Positions 26,842 to 34,897 of a stretch of DNA of 64,000 nt are shown one piece after another. Positions within the stretch are counted from its first letter, which is position 1. Every line of letters begins with the position of its first letter. The notes beneath the pieces were generated by a model. The model worked only from the letters and a program-made list of their open reading frames with translations, did not search any database and had not been told where the DNA came from. Source of the DNA: Anaerolineae bacterium (lineage in GTDB: Bacteria > Chloroflexota > Anaerolineae > Aggregatilineales > UBA2796); NCBI GenBank assembly GCA_019637615.1, contig JAHBVJ010000002.1, positions 342,023 through 406,022 on the forward strand, in the 5' to 3' direction. The translations under genes and the position numbers were made by a program.

Positions 26842-27474
26842 ATGCCCACACAACGATTCGCACTGACACGCGGTGAGCCAGCCCGTCTTGAATTATCTTG
26901 GGGGCTAGGTTGGAAGAATTTCGTGGTACGCTTTGACGGCGTGACCATCGGCACGATTGAGGGCGGGATCAGTGCCGTGCGCGAAGGACGCGAGTTTCCG
27001 CTGCCGGACGGTACAACCATCACCGTTCAGCTTGCTACACCAGCAGGCTCCAACATCCCTGAATTGCAAGTATTGCGAAATGGCAAATTACTGCCGGGAT
27101 CAACGTCCGATCCCGAAGTGAAACTGCGAAACTCCTACAACTTGATCTACGTGATTGCCGCTATCAACGTGGTGCTCGGCTTGGTCGCGGCAATTGGTAA
27201 CGTAGATTTCCTGCAACAGATCGGGCTAGGGTGGCCTTCAGTCATTTTCGGGCTGATCTATGTGGCGCTAGGCTACTTTACGAGCAAACGATCCGCGCTG
27301 GCGCTTGGGGCGGCGGTGGTGTTGTTCGCGCTGGACAGCATCCTCGGCGTGGTGGCGAATTCGGCGGCTGGCGGTTCACCTCCCATTGGCAGCATTGTCG
27401 TGCGGGTCTTATTCATCTACACGATGGTCTTAGGCTTCGGCGCGATCAACGCCTTGAAGCAAGAGATGAGCTAA
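26842..27474 (+). CDS. Membrane protein of unknown function
   Basis: ATG 26842 is favoured; AGGAG at 26826-26830 is 11 bases away, and the frame opening at 26779 has no better site. The 210-residue product begins with a soluble, beta-rich part of about 105 residues (for example V-V-R-F-D-G-V-T-I-G). Four membrane helices then fill about 105-205. I do not recognise a family. The next gene begins 7 bases after its stop, so the two are probably one transcript. Confidence 0.6.
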   Translation: MPTQRFALTRGEPARLELSWGLGWKNFVVRFDGVTIGTIEGGISAVREGREFPLPDGTTITVQLATPAGSNIPELQVLRNGKLLPGSTSDPEVKLRNSYNLIYVIAAINVVLGLVAAIGNVDFLQQIGLGWPSVIFGLIYVALGYFTSKRSALALGAAVVLFALDSILGVVANSAAGGSPPIGSIVVRVLFIYTMVLGFGAINALKQEMS

Positions 27475-27481
27475 CCCTCGC

Positions 27482-28648
27482 GTGATAACGCTACCTACCG
27501 TTTCGCTCAATGAGCTTGCAGGGCGCTTACAGGATTATCGCTTGGTGAGCGCGGAGTTCATGTACAAGCCGCGCCCGACGGGTACGCGCGAACAAGCCGT
27601 TTTCGATTTCACGCTGGCCTCCCGGTTGCAAGAGTTGAGCCGATATGACGCGGCGGCAGTTGTCTTCATATGCAACGATCAGCCCACTATCGACAGTTTG
27701 GCGCATCTCCCCGCCGCTTATCCGCGCTTAATGATGTTGGCGCTGATCGTCAACTCCCAGCCGCTGCCACACGCCGAGCAGGACGCCGACAGCGAAACGC
27801 CAATGCGCTGCGAATGGACTACGCCGGAACAGTGGCGGCGCTATGCCCTGACCGACCGTTGGGCGCGAATCACTGCCGCGCTGGAGGCCGCTTCACGGAT
27901 GCCAAATGATGGTTACCTGATCATGCCAGCGCACGATGCTGTGTGGGGGCGCGGCTTGCTCAAAACGCTGATCGGTTTCAGCCAGCGACATGCTAGTCAG
28001 GGCGTTCCTGCCGCTGTCAGCCCGTATACCTATTACCAGCACTCCACGATCCCCGATATTGACATCGATCCAGCCATCATCGATGCCTTGAATGCCGCTT
28101 TTGCCCGCGATTCACTGCTGCGGTTCCGCTTTCTGACGGGACGCTATCAATCGTATTGGGGCAAAATGGGCATGATCCCGTTCCAGATGTGCGCCGCCAT
28201 CCTGAGCCGTGTGGAGACGATGATCTGGGAAGACGATCTCGAAATTGACAATGCCATCCGTGCGGCAGGTTACGCCGTCAGGTGCATATGGGTTGATCGC
28301 GCTGGTTTGTACCGGCAAGCGCTGCCCGTATTTGATCGAGCAGGACTGTATGCGGTCATTGAGCGTACCCTGCATTATTCGTTGAACCTGCCGGGTCGCT
28401 ATTACGGAGAGAAAAGTCTGCTCAACCAGCCATTAGACCCAATCGGACGGTTGCACTGGCTATTCTCTCCGCGCTTCCGAGCGGCTGTCGCTTTCGCTGA
28501 CGAAATCACTACGGAAGCGACGAACGCGCTCACCACCCGAATTGATTGCTACGGTAAGTCGTGGGTGGATTGGGGGCAGTATCGCTATGTCGTCCGCGTT
28601 GGCGATCCGTCAGTTCAGGTCTGGAAGTGCGACAAGAGCATGGTATAA
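27482..28648 (+). CDS. Hypothetical protein, possibly glycosyltransferase-like
   Basis: The 388-residue protein starts at GTG 27482, 7 bases after the previous stop. It has no signal peptide or membrane helix. A segment with W-E-D-D-L-E-I-D-N-A-I-R-A-A-G-Y-A-V followed by R-C-I-W-V-D resembles the acceptor-side Asp/Glu and secondary-structure pattern of GT-A glycosyltransferases, but the DxD metal motif is not certain. Function remains unassigned. The promoter of efp overlaps its last codons. Confidence 0.55.
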   Translation: MITLPTVSLNELAGRLQDYRLVSAEFMYKPRPTGTREQAVFDFTLASRLQELSRYDAAAVVFICNDQPTIDSLAHLPAAYPRLMMLALIVNSQPLPHAEQDADSETPMRCEWTTPEQWRRYALTDRWARITAALEAASRMPNDGYLIMPAHDAVWGRGLLKTLIGFSQRHASQGVPAAVSPYTYYQHSTIPDIDIDPAIIDALNAAFARDSLLRFRFLTGRYQSYWGKMGMIPFQMCAAILSRVETMIWEDDLEIDNAIRAAGYAVRCIWVDRAGLYRQALPVFDRAGLYAVIERTLHYSLNLPGRYYGEKSLLNQPLDPIGRLHWLFSPRFRAAVAFADEITTEATNALTTRIDCYGKSWVDWGQYRYVVRVGDPSVQVWKCDKSMV

Positions 28649-28649
28649 T
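28641..28649 (+). promoter_or_regulatory. Extended -10 promoter of efp
   Basis: TGGTATAAT (28641-28649) is a perfect extended -10 element, overlapping the stop codon of the preceding gene and 38 bases before the efp start. No good -35 is seen, as is usual for extended -10 promoters. Confidence 0.5.
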
Positions 28650-28687
28650 GACCGTTTGAACGTTCACCTAAGTGAGAAAAGAGTCCT

Positions 28688-29248
28688 ATGATTCGAGCAG
28701 CAGATATACGTAAGGGAGTAATCCTTCGGCTAGACAACACGTTGTACCGTGTGATCAATACACAGTACAACAATCCGGGGCGCGGCGCGGCTTCTATGCG
28801 GGCGCAGTTGATGGATGTCCGCAGCGGTCAGACGCAGTTCCGCGTGTTCACGGCTGACGAAAACCTCGACAACCTATACGTTGAGAATCAGCCCGTCAAG
28901 TTCATGTATAACGACGGTGATTTGCTCCACTTCATGAATTCCCAAACCTACGAGCAGTACGAAGTCAACGCCTCCATCTTCGGTGATGACGCTCTGTACC
29001 TCAAGGATGACATGGATCTGGAACTGGTCGTTTATGACGAAACCACTGTGATCGACTACGTCTTGCCCACCACGGTTAGCTATACCGTCGTCGAGGCCGA
29101 TGTCGCCGTGGTTGGCAACACCGCCGGAGCCGTTCTCAAGGCCATCAAGACCGACACAGGCTTGACTGTACAGGTGCCCAACTTCGTGAAGGTTGGCGAA
29201 CAGATTCAGGTCGATACCCGCGATGGTTCATACGTAGGGCGCGGCTAA
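28688..29248 (+). CDS. efp: Elongation factor P (arginine-type loop)
   Basis: The 186-residue protein matches EF-P throughout: an N-terminal KOW-like domain starting I-R-A-A-D-I-R-K-G, then two OB domains with M-Y-N-D-G-D and Y-E-Q-Y-E-V-N, ending R-D-G-S-Y-V-G-R-G. EF-P relieves ribosome stalling at polyproline stretches. The residue at the tip of the first-domain loop, normally a lysine that is lysylated or left unmodified, is Arg32 in N-P-G-R-G-A-A. Arginine here is known mainly from proteins rhamnosylated by EarP; no EarP homologue is in the window. Its promoter overlaps the upstream gene. Confidence 0.95.
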   Translation: MIRAADIRKGVILRLDNTLYRVINTQYNNPGRGAASMRAQLMDVRSGQTQFRVFTADENLDNLYVENQPVKFMYNDGDLLHFMNSQTYEQYEVNASIFGDDALYLKDDMDLELVVYDETTVIDYVLPTTVSYTVVEADVAVVGNTAGAVLKAIKTDTGLTVQVPNFVKVGEQIQVDTRDGSYVGRG

Positions 29249-29287
29249 ACGACACCCGCGTTCAGTAGCAGCCTAATACTGTATCTT

Positions 29288-29329
29288 GATCTCGATGCAC
29301 AGCCGACTGTGTCGCTCGGCAGCGAGATC
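29288..29329. terminator. Weak hairpin between convergent efp and E1 alpha genes
   Basis: GATCTCG near 29288 can pair with CGAGATC ending near 29329, and inner GCCGA/TCGGC adds a second stem. No T run follows, so it is only a possible terminator in the 136-base gap. Confidence 0.35.
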
Positions 29330-29384
29330 GAGTGCCTCTGCTTTGTGCAGTGTAACGTCCCAATCTCATCGAACCTATACGCTG

Positions 29385-30389
29385 CTATTCACCGTAGAGA
29401 TGATCGAATAAAGTAGAGGGCGACGGAAACGGCGCTTGATCGGCAAGCTGGGTAGCCTGATCGACTTCGGCTTGCGCGTGTGTTTGCAGCGTGGTGATGT
29501 CCGCTTCGGTACTCAGCCCATGTTCTAACAAATATGCGCTCAAGCGTCGTATAGGATCGCGCTGCCGCCAGCTTTCGACTTCCTCCGCTGTGCGATACTT
29601 CATGTCGTTATCCGCGTTCGAGTGCGGACGGAGGCGGTAGGTCTTGCATTCGAGCAACGTCGGGCCGCCGCCTGTACGTGCCCGCTGCATGGCCTCGCGC
29701 GCCGCTGCATAGACCGCGAAGATGTCGTTGCCGTCCACGATCACACCGGGCATCCCATAGCCAGCCGCTTTGGTCGCCACATCGGGGACGGGCACTTCCT
29801 TGCTCTGGTGGACGGAGATCGCGTACTGGTTGTTTTCGCATACGAATACCACAGGCAGTTGGTGGATACCCGCAACATTGATGGCTTCGTGCCACGCGCC
29901 CTCTGCCGTCGCCCCTTCCCCGAAGAAGGTGATCGCCGCGATGTCGGTTTCGCCTTTGGCGCGGAACGCCAGCGCTAGTCCGACCGCGTGAATCGGGTGA
30001 CTGCCCACCGAACTTGACCCGCTGACGATGCGCAAGCGGCGACTGCTGAAGTGTCCGTACATCTGCCGCCCGCCGCTGGCAGGATCGCCCTGTTTGCCAA
30101 GCGCGTGCGATAGGAGATCTAGCGCAGATTGGCCTAGCGCCAATGACAACGCCATATCACGGTAGTAGGGCACAACATAATCGTGACCAGCGTTGATCGC
30201 CCATGCACAACCGAACTGCGCGGCTTCGTGTCCGGCAGCCGTGATGACGAAATGCGCTTTGCCCTGCCGACTGAGTAGCCACAGCCGATCATCAACGGCG
30301 CGGGAAAGCATCATGCCGTACAGCGCACGTGTGAGTTGGTCGTGCGTGAGGCCGAGTTGTGTATGGCGGGCGATGGTCGGGTCAGTCAT
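29385..30389 (-). CDS. Thiamine-pyrophosphate dehydrogenase E1 component, alpha subunit
   Basis: The 334-residue protein matches the E1 alpha subunit of pyruvate, branched-chain 2-oxoacid or acetoin dehydrogenases. G-H-E-A-A-Q-F-G-C-A near residue 53 and Y-Y-R-D-M-A are the usual N-terminal motifs. The TPP motif is G-E-G-A-T-A-E-G...E-N-N-Q-Y-A-I-S, binding the diphosphate through Mg2+. The E1 beta and E2 genes that normally follow are absent, so its partners must be encoded elsewhere and the oxoacid cannot be chosen. It is convergent with efp. Confidence 0.88.
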   Translation of the reverse strand: MTDPTIARHTQLGLTHDQLTRALYGMMLSRAVDDRLWLLSRQGKAHFVITAAGHEAAQFGCAWAINAGHDYVVPYYRDMALSLALGQSALDLLSHALGKQGDPASGGRQMYGHFSSRRLRIVSGSSSVGSHPIHAVGLALAFRAKGETDIAAITFFGEGATAEGAWHEAINVAGIHQLPVVFVCENNQYAISVHQSKEVPVPDVATKAAGYGMPGVIVDGNDIFAVYAAAREAMQRARTGGGPTLLECKTYRLRPHSNADNDMKYRTAEEVESWRQRDPIRRLSAYLLEHGLSTEADITTLQTHAQAEVDQATQLADQAPFPSPSTLFDHLYGE

Positions 30390-30452
30390 GATGGGATCGT
30401 CACTTCGCGGGATAGGAACCTGCGTTTAGCATACCATAGCGACGGAAACGTG

Positions 30453-31661
30453 TCATTTCACGTTGTAGGGCACGGTACGCACGTTGTTGGCTTCGCCGTT
30501 GACCCCTTCGTCAACTTCGCCGTTCGCGTCTAACGTGAGCAGCCCGATCTGATTGGCGGCACGCAGTTTGAGCGTGACATACATTGGCGGCAGTACCACT
30601 GATTGACCTGCTGGAACAGGCGGCACCGCCATCGCGCTGCGTTCGCTACCCGGTTGGAATACCCCCACGAGCAAGGAAGAGGGTGCATCGACTGTGCCTT
30701 GATTGCGCACCGTGATGACGATATTGAAGGTCTGGTTCGCGATTGGCTCGGTAGGCGTCAACACGTAGGAATCAAGCACAAGATCGGCGTTGGCAGCGGC
30801 GGTACTGGTCGGTGCTAGGTTGTTATTGGGCACGGGCGTGGCAGATGGCAGTGGCGTCGATGGCGTAGTGACAAACGGCACCTTCGAAACATCACCGAGG
30901 ACAGTGCTATAGGCTGGATTGCTGATCACCCATCCGCGCATTTTTTCTCGCTCGACAAACCACCACGTCGAATCATCGTTGCGCCCAAGGATAGTCGCTT
31001 CCTCGTCTGCCTTCATGACGGCTACGGGCGGATAGTCCGTACCGGGGCCGCTGCGCAGATTCAGCGTAGGCACGATGACATGAAAAATCGGATTGCCACC
31101 AGCAGGCACACTACCAGCAGCGGGCGTATTGGTGGGCAACACCTGACGCGGATTCGTCGTCGCAGGCGGGGTGCTGTCGGCGGGGATGAACAACGTTGGC
31201 GTAGCGCCAGTAGCGATGGTTGGTACGCCAGCAACTGGCGAAACAACGACCTGTATCGTCATATCCGCGCGTCCGATCACGCTGTCATCGGCGCGGCGGG
31301 CGATGGCACTGATCAGATGTCCGCGCACTCCCTGTGCTTGCCAACTTTGCGAGAATGTGTACGCTGCCAAGGCTTGCCCACCCGGCGTAGATTGGATGCC
31401 CATGACGTGATCGTCCGCTAGAAACTCGACCTGTGTGACGCCAGCACCGCTATCCTGCACTTTGGCGGCAAAAAGAATGGTCGCGTTTTCCGCCAAGACA
31501 CTGTTGATCGCTGGCGCGATAAATGTGACCGATGAGGTCGCTGAACCAGCCTGCGGCGTAGGGAGCGCACCGAGTTGGACACTACACGCCAGTGAAGCGG
31601 ACAGAATCAGCAGCAGGGTTAACAGTGAACGGGCAATACGCACCTGAGTCGGTCTGGTCAT
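30453..31661 (-). CDS. Lipoprotein with Ig-like, SH3b and CARDB domains
   Basis: ATG 31661 is chosen over ATG 31670 because AAGGAG directly abuts the latter but is 9 bases from the former. The 402-residue product has a lipoprotein signal ending S-L-A-C with Cys26 as the lipidation site. Then come an Ig-like domain (about 35-130), a Thr/Pro linker, an SH3b domain containing L-N-L-R-S-G-P-G-T-D-Y (about 190-260), and a CARDB domain with V-R-N-Q-G-T-V-D-A near 335. It is anchored outside the membrane and probably binds wall or polymer ligands. No catalytic residues are visible. Confidence 0.85.
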   Translation of the reverse strand: MTRPTQVRIARSLLTLLLILSASLACSVQLGALPTPQAGSATSSVTFIAPAINSVLAENATILFAAKVQDSGAGVTQVEFLADDHVMGIQSTPGGQALAAYTFSQSWQAQGVRGHLISAIARRADDSVIGRADMTIQVVVSPVAGVPTIATGATPTLFIPADSTPPATTNPRQVLPTNTPAAGSVPAGGNPIFHVIVPTLNLRSGPGTDYPPVAVMKADEEATILGRNDDSTWWFVEREKMRGWVISNPAYSTVLGDVSKVPFVTTPSTPLPSATPVPNNNLAPTSTAAANADLVLDSYVLTPTEPIANQTFNIVITVRNQGTVDAPSSLLVGVFQPGSERSAMAVPPVPAGQSVVLPPMYVTLKLRAANQIGLLTLDANGEVDEGVNGEANNVRTVPYNVK

Positions 31662-31784
31662 CCTACCCATCTCCTTCGGGCAGCAGCGACTCTAACAAAT
31701 CCGAGCGGTGACTGCTAGAGAGGAAGGTGCGCAGTAGGGCGAACGTAACCCATTCGCCCTGTTGGCAATGCCATACGTGCTCAG

Positions 31785-32525
31785 TTACCACGAAAATGTG
31801 CCGGAAGGATGATCCTCTGGCTTGAGTTCCTGCGCGCCGGAATCGCCGCTCCAAAATCCGCCAAGCCATGCCACCAACTGCTCCAGACCATCGGGAGTCA
31901 GGCGGCAAGCGGCCTCGAAGCGACCGGGCGAGAAGGCATACATCCGCGCGTATCGCTCTCGCACGACAAAAACGAGATAATCACGTTCCCAGCGCTCTTT
32001 CGTCCACAGGAAGGTGATGCCGTTGGAACGCTGCATGAGTTCGAGGAAACGCTGACGGGATGAATCCGCTAAACTCGTCAGCGTGAAGCGCACTGAGATC
32101 ATGCCGCCAAGCAAGAAGCTAACTTCCAGATCACTCCCTGAAATCTCAAGGCTGAGACCCGCCGCGCCATCTTGCCCGACGAACTGGGCGATGCCGTAGC
32201 GTGCGCGTTTACCCGGAGCGGGCAGGAAGGAAACCGATGACACCAGTGGCGAACTGGGGAAACGTTTGCCCAGTTCGACATCAAGGTCGATCTTGCCTTT
32301 GAAGAACTGCTGTAACACGAAAGGCAAGCCCGTTTGCAGCGATTTGCCGCTTTCGGTGACTTCGAGCGCAAGCCGCTGGCGATCCTCGTTGGTGATGCGT
32401 GCCGTGAACTCACGCGTAAGCCGGACAAGCTCCTCAACCGGAATGCCATCCACGAACCCCGGTTCATCACCGCTAGGCTTCGGGCGTCGTGGAATGGTCG
32501 GGCGGTTGTCCATTTGATCCGGCAT
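31785..32525 (-). CDS. Conserved-looking hypothetical protein
   Basis: The 246-residue protein is soluble, with no signal peptide. Its Pro-rich start (R-P-T-I-P-R-R-P-K-P-S-G) is followed by a mixed alpha/beta domain. A G-L-S-L-E-I-S-G-S-D-L-E-V-S-F segment in the middle and a Trp-rich C-terminal half (F-L-W-T-K-E-R-W-E-R-D-Y-L-V-F) are its most distinctive parts. I recognise no family. It is 124 bases upstream of the lipoprotein gene on the same strand, and both may be one unit. Confidence 0.6.
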   Translation of the reverse strand: MPDQMDNRPTIPRRPKPSGDEPGFVDGIPVEELVRLTREFTARITNEDRQRLALEVTESGKSLQTGLPFVLQQFFKGKIDLDVELGKRFPSSPLVSSVSFLPAPGKRARYGIAQFVGQDGAAGLSLEISGSDLEVSFLLGGMISVRFTLTSLADSSRQRFLELMQRSNGITFLWTKERWERDYLVFVVRERYARMYAFSPGRFEAACRLTPDGLEQLVAWLGGFWSGDSGAQELKPEDHPSGTFSW

Positions 32526-32637
32526 GGCGCTGCTCCTCGTGGTCGGCTACATACGCCCATTATAGCGCACTGGTGGGCAGACTCGTATCTGGTTCTCGCA
32601 TTACAATCGCGAAACAACTTGTCGTATGCCGACTCGG

Positions 32638-33624
32638 CTACTTTAGCAGGGGCAGCACTTCGCGCGCAAAGGTATCGATCTGGTCGATGGGCTGTTCGGG
32701 CAGCGGCGTGAGCACGACGGAATCCGCACCCGCTTCGCCAAGCTGATAGATCATGGCGGCGCAGTCATCAGGCGTACCCGCGACGGCAAGCTGCGCGATC
32801 CAGCTATCGGGCATGTTTTCACGCAGATAGTCCTGACCACCGTTGGCAAGCATCGCTTTCACTTCACCTTCGAGGCCGAGCGGCGCAAGCTGAGCATTGA
32901 GATCGCCGGAAGCCATGAACTGCGCAAGCATCGGGCGCACGCGATTACGCGCGGCAACTGGATCGCTATCGACGCTGCAAAAGGAATATACAGTCAGACG
33001 ATGTGGACGACCATGCCCCGCCGCGCTGACGCCCTGCTCGATCTGCTGGCGGGCGACGGATATATAGGCGGGCGCGGAGACTTCGGGCACGATGGTACCA
33101 TCGGCAACGCGACCTGATAGCGCCAACGACTTCGGCCCGCGCACGCCGAGCGAGATCAGCGGCGGCACCGAGGGCGGTAAGTCTAATTTGACGCCATCGA
33201 GCTTGACCTGCTGCCCGTTGGTGGTAACACGTTCACCATGCAGTAAAGCCCGTACCGCTACGGCGACCTCTTCAATCGCTTTAATCTGCGAGGCGGGCAG
33301 TTCGCCTACCTGACGCATCCAACTAGTAACGCCATGCCCGAAGCCGGGGAGAAAGCGCCCCGGATACAGCCGTGCCAGTGTCGCAAATTCCATGGCGACA
33401 AAAGCCGCGTTGCGCACCACTGCTGGCACAATCCCCAGCCCGACCGTGATCGACTCGGTGACTGCGAGTGCTGTCGCCGTGGAAGCGATGCCGCCACCCC
33501 AGAAGCAATCTTCGACTATCCATAATTCATCGTAGCCATAGGCTTCGGCGCGGCGGGCATAATCGCGCAGGTGCTCAGGCGGGTAGTTGCAGCGGAACAT
33601 AATCCCAAGGCTAGGGACAGACAT
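32638..33624 (-). CDS. F420-type LLM-class (luciferase-like) oxidoreductase
   Basis: The 328-residue protein has the luciferase-like TIM-barrel pattern of 5,10-methylene-tetrahydromethanopterin reductase relatives. It starts L-G-I-M-F-R-C-N-Y-P, with A-E-A-Y-G-Y-D-E-L-W-I-V-E-D near 27-40, then V-G-L-G-I-V-P and L-Y-P-G-R-F-L-P-G-F-G-H-G. These features are typical of F420-dependent, rather than flavin-dependent, LLM enzymes, but the cofactor is inferred. The substrate is unknown. A small ORF ends 24 bases upstream on the same strand. Confidence 0.85.
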   Translation of the reverse strand: MSVPSLGIMFRCNYPPEHLRDYARRAEAYGYDELWIVEDCFWGGGIASTATALAVTESITVGLGIVPAVVRNAAFVAMEFATLARLYPGRFLPGFGHGVTSWMRQVGELPASQIKAIEEVAVAVRALLHGERVTTNGQQVKLDGVKLDLPPSVPPLISLGVRGPKSLALSGRVADGTIVPEVSAPAYISVARQQIEQGVSAAGHGRPHRLTVYSFCSVDSDPVAARNRVRPMLAQFMASGDLNAQLAPLGLEGEVKAMLANGGQDYLRENMPDSWIAQLAVAGTPDDCAAMIYQLGEAGADSVVLTPLPEQPIDQIDTFAREVLPLLK

Positions 33625-33648
33625 GACAGCATCCTTTGGTGTGAAGCG

Positions 33649-33822
33649 CTACCGACTCAAGGGCAGCATAGATACCAGTGTATCACGGAGATCGGCGGGC
33701 GAGGTCTTGTCGAACGTGAGCGAAGTCGCGCCGACGAATTGCATGGAACGGCGCTGCGTGCTGGGCGAAATCGTCAACGTGATCCCGCAAATGATCCCGT
33801 GTTCCCCTGCCAACGGGAACAT
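33649..33822 (-). CDS. Small hypothetical protein upstream of the LLM gene
   Basis: A 57-codon frame starts at ATG 33822 and ends 24 bases before the LLM start on the same strand. Third codon positions are G/C-rich like the neighbouring real genes, for example in F-V-G-A-T-S-L-T-F-D-K-T-S-P-A-D-L. The ribosome-binding site is weak and no family is recognised. The non-coding stretch from 33823 to 34341 is A/T-rich and otherwise shows only a marginal promoter (TTGATA, 19 bases, TATAAT ending 34085). Confidence 0.4.
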   Translation of the reverse strand: MFPLAGEHGIICGITLTISPSTQRRSMQFVGATSLTFDKTSPADLRDTLVSMLPLSR

Positions 33823-34054
33823 TTCACATTTTTCGTGATTGGTTCTAGGTTCCGGCTTGGCTGTGGATGGAGACACGTTGGATCATGCACAATGGTGATC
33901 ATGGGCGCATCCTTGGCGAACGCTGATCCAGTTGAACGAGAAATCTAGACGAGAATGACACTCACGAACGCGATATCACTACTAAAGCTGAGTTGAAAAG
34001 ATAGGCCGAACGACAAGAACCTGATTAACAGCGGAAATGATCATCAATCAGATC

Positions 34055-34085
34055 TTGATAGATTCAAGCGTGCTGATTATATAAT
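34055..34085 (+). promoter_or_regulatory. Marginal promoter upstream of the stress genes
   Basis: TTGATA (34055-34060) and a perfect TATAAT (34080-34085) are separated by 19 bases, which is longer than usual. It would leave a leader of about 250 bases before yciE. Confidence 0.25.
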
Positions 34086-34341
34086 ACGTTCTACGGTCTG
34101 TCAAGTAGAGGAATGTAAATGTTTTGTCAGAACTGATTCTATGTTCTAAGAGCAAGATGAGCCGTACAGGGATTACAACACGCGTGAGGTTTCTGTTGGG
34201 ATTTTTTTAGACGGCTAGGCGTACCTTGTAGTTTGTAGGAAGGGCAACCGAAAGCACCTATCTTGAACGCCCTCCAATAGACTGCCTGACTAACAGTCTG
34301 TAACTATCAAATCAACCGAAGATTACCTGAGGAGAGTAGAC

Positions 34342-34833
34342 ATGAAACTCGAATCGTTGCAAGACCTCTATATCGAGCATCTCAAAGACCTGTACAGTGC
34401 CGAAACGCAGCTTGTGAAAGCGTTGCCCAAGGTCGAGAAGGCGGCTTCTTCCGAAAAACTGAAAGCAGCCGTCCATAAGCATCTGGGGCAAACCCAAGAG
34501 CACGTCCGACGCCTAGAGGATATCTTCAGCACCCTCAAGACGAAGCCGACTGGCAAGACTTGCAAGGGGATGGAAGGACTGATCAGCGAGGCGGACGAAC
34601 TGCTCAAGGAAGACGCCGACCCCGATGTGCGGGACGCTGGCATCATCGCCGCCGCGCAGAAGGTCGAACACTATGAAATTTCCGGCTATGGCACCGCCCG
34701 CACTTTTGCTCAGGCACTCGGTGATGATAAGGCTGTTCAAACGCTCCAAAAGACCTTGGACGAAGAAGCCCAGACCGACGAAGACCTCAGCAGGCTGGCG
34801 GAATTTAGCGTTAACGTGAAAGCGATGCAGTAG
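34342..34833 (+). CDS. YciE/DUF892 ferritin-like stress protein
   Basis: The 163-residue protein begins with L-Q-D-L-Y-I-E-H-L-K-D-L-Y-S-A-E, the DUF892/YciE signature. H-Y-E-I-S-G-Y-G-T-A and E-E-A-Q-T-D-E-D-L follow, placing Glu and His residues where a ferritin-like four-helix bundle binds two metals. YciE-type proteins are induced by osmotic and other stresses; their exact chemistry is unsettled. A good AGGAG site precedes the ATG. The YflT-like stress gene starts 64 bases downstream, which suggests shared regulation. Confidence 0.9.
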   Translation: MKLESLQDLYIEHLKDLYSAETQLVKALPKVEKAASSEKLKAAVHKHLGQTQEHVRRLEDIFSTLKTKPTGKTCKGMEGLISEADELLKEDADPDVRDAGIIAAAQKVEHYEISGYGTARTFAQALGDDKAVQTLQKTLDEEAQTDEDLSRLAEFSVNVKAMQ

Positions 34834-34897
34834 GCACCGACACGCCTGACTAGACAATGTTGCGACCTCAAGGGTAGTGTACAGTTAGGAGAACATC

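Noticed and set aside
33571..33948. A 125-codon plus-strand frame across the LLM start
   Set aside because: It overlaps the N-terminus of a well-supported gene and has no family features.
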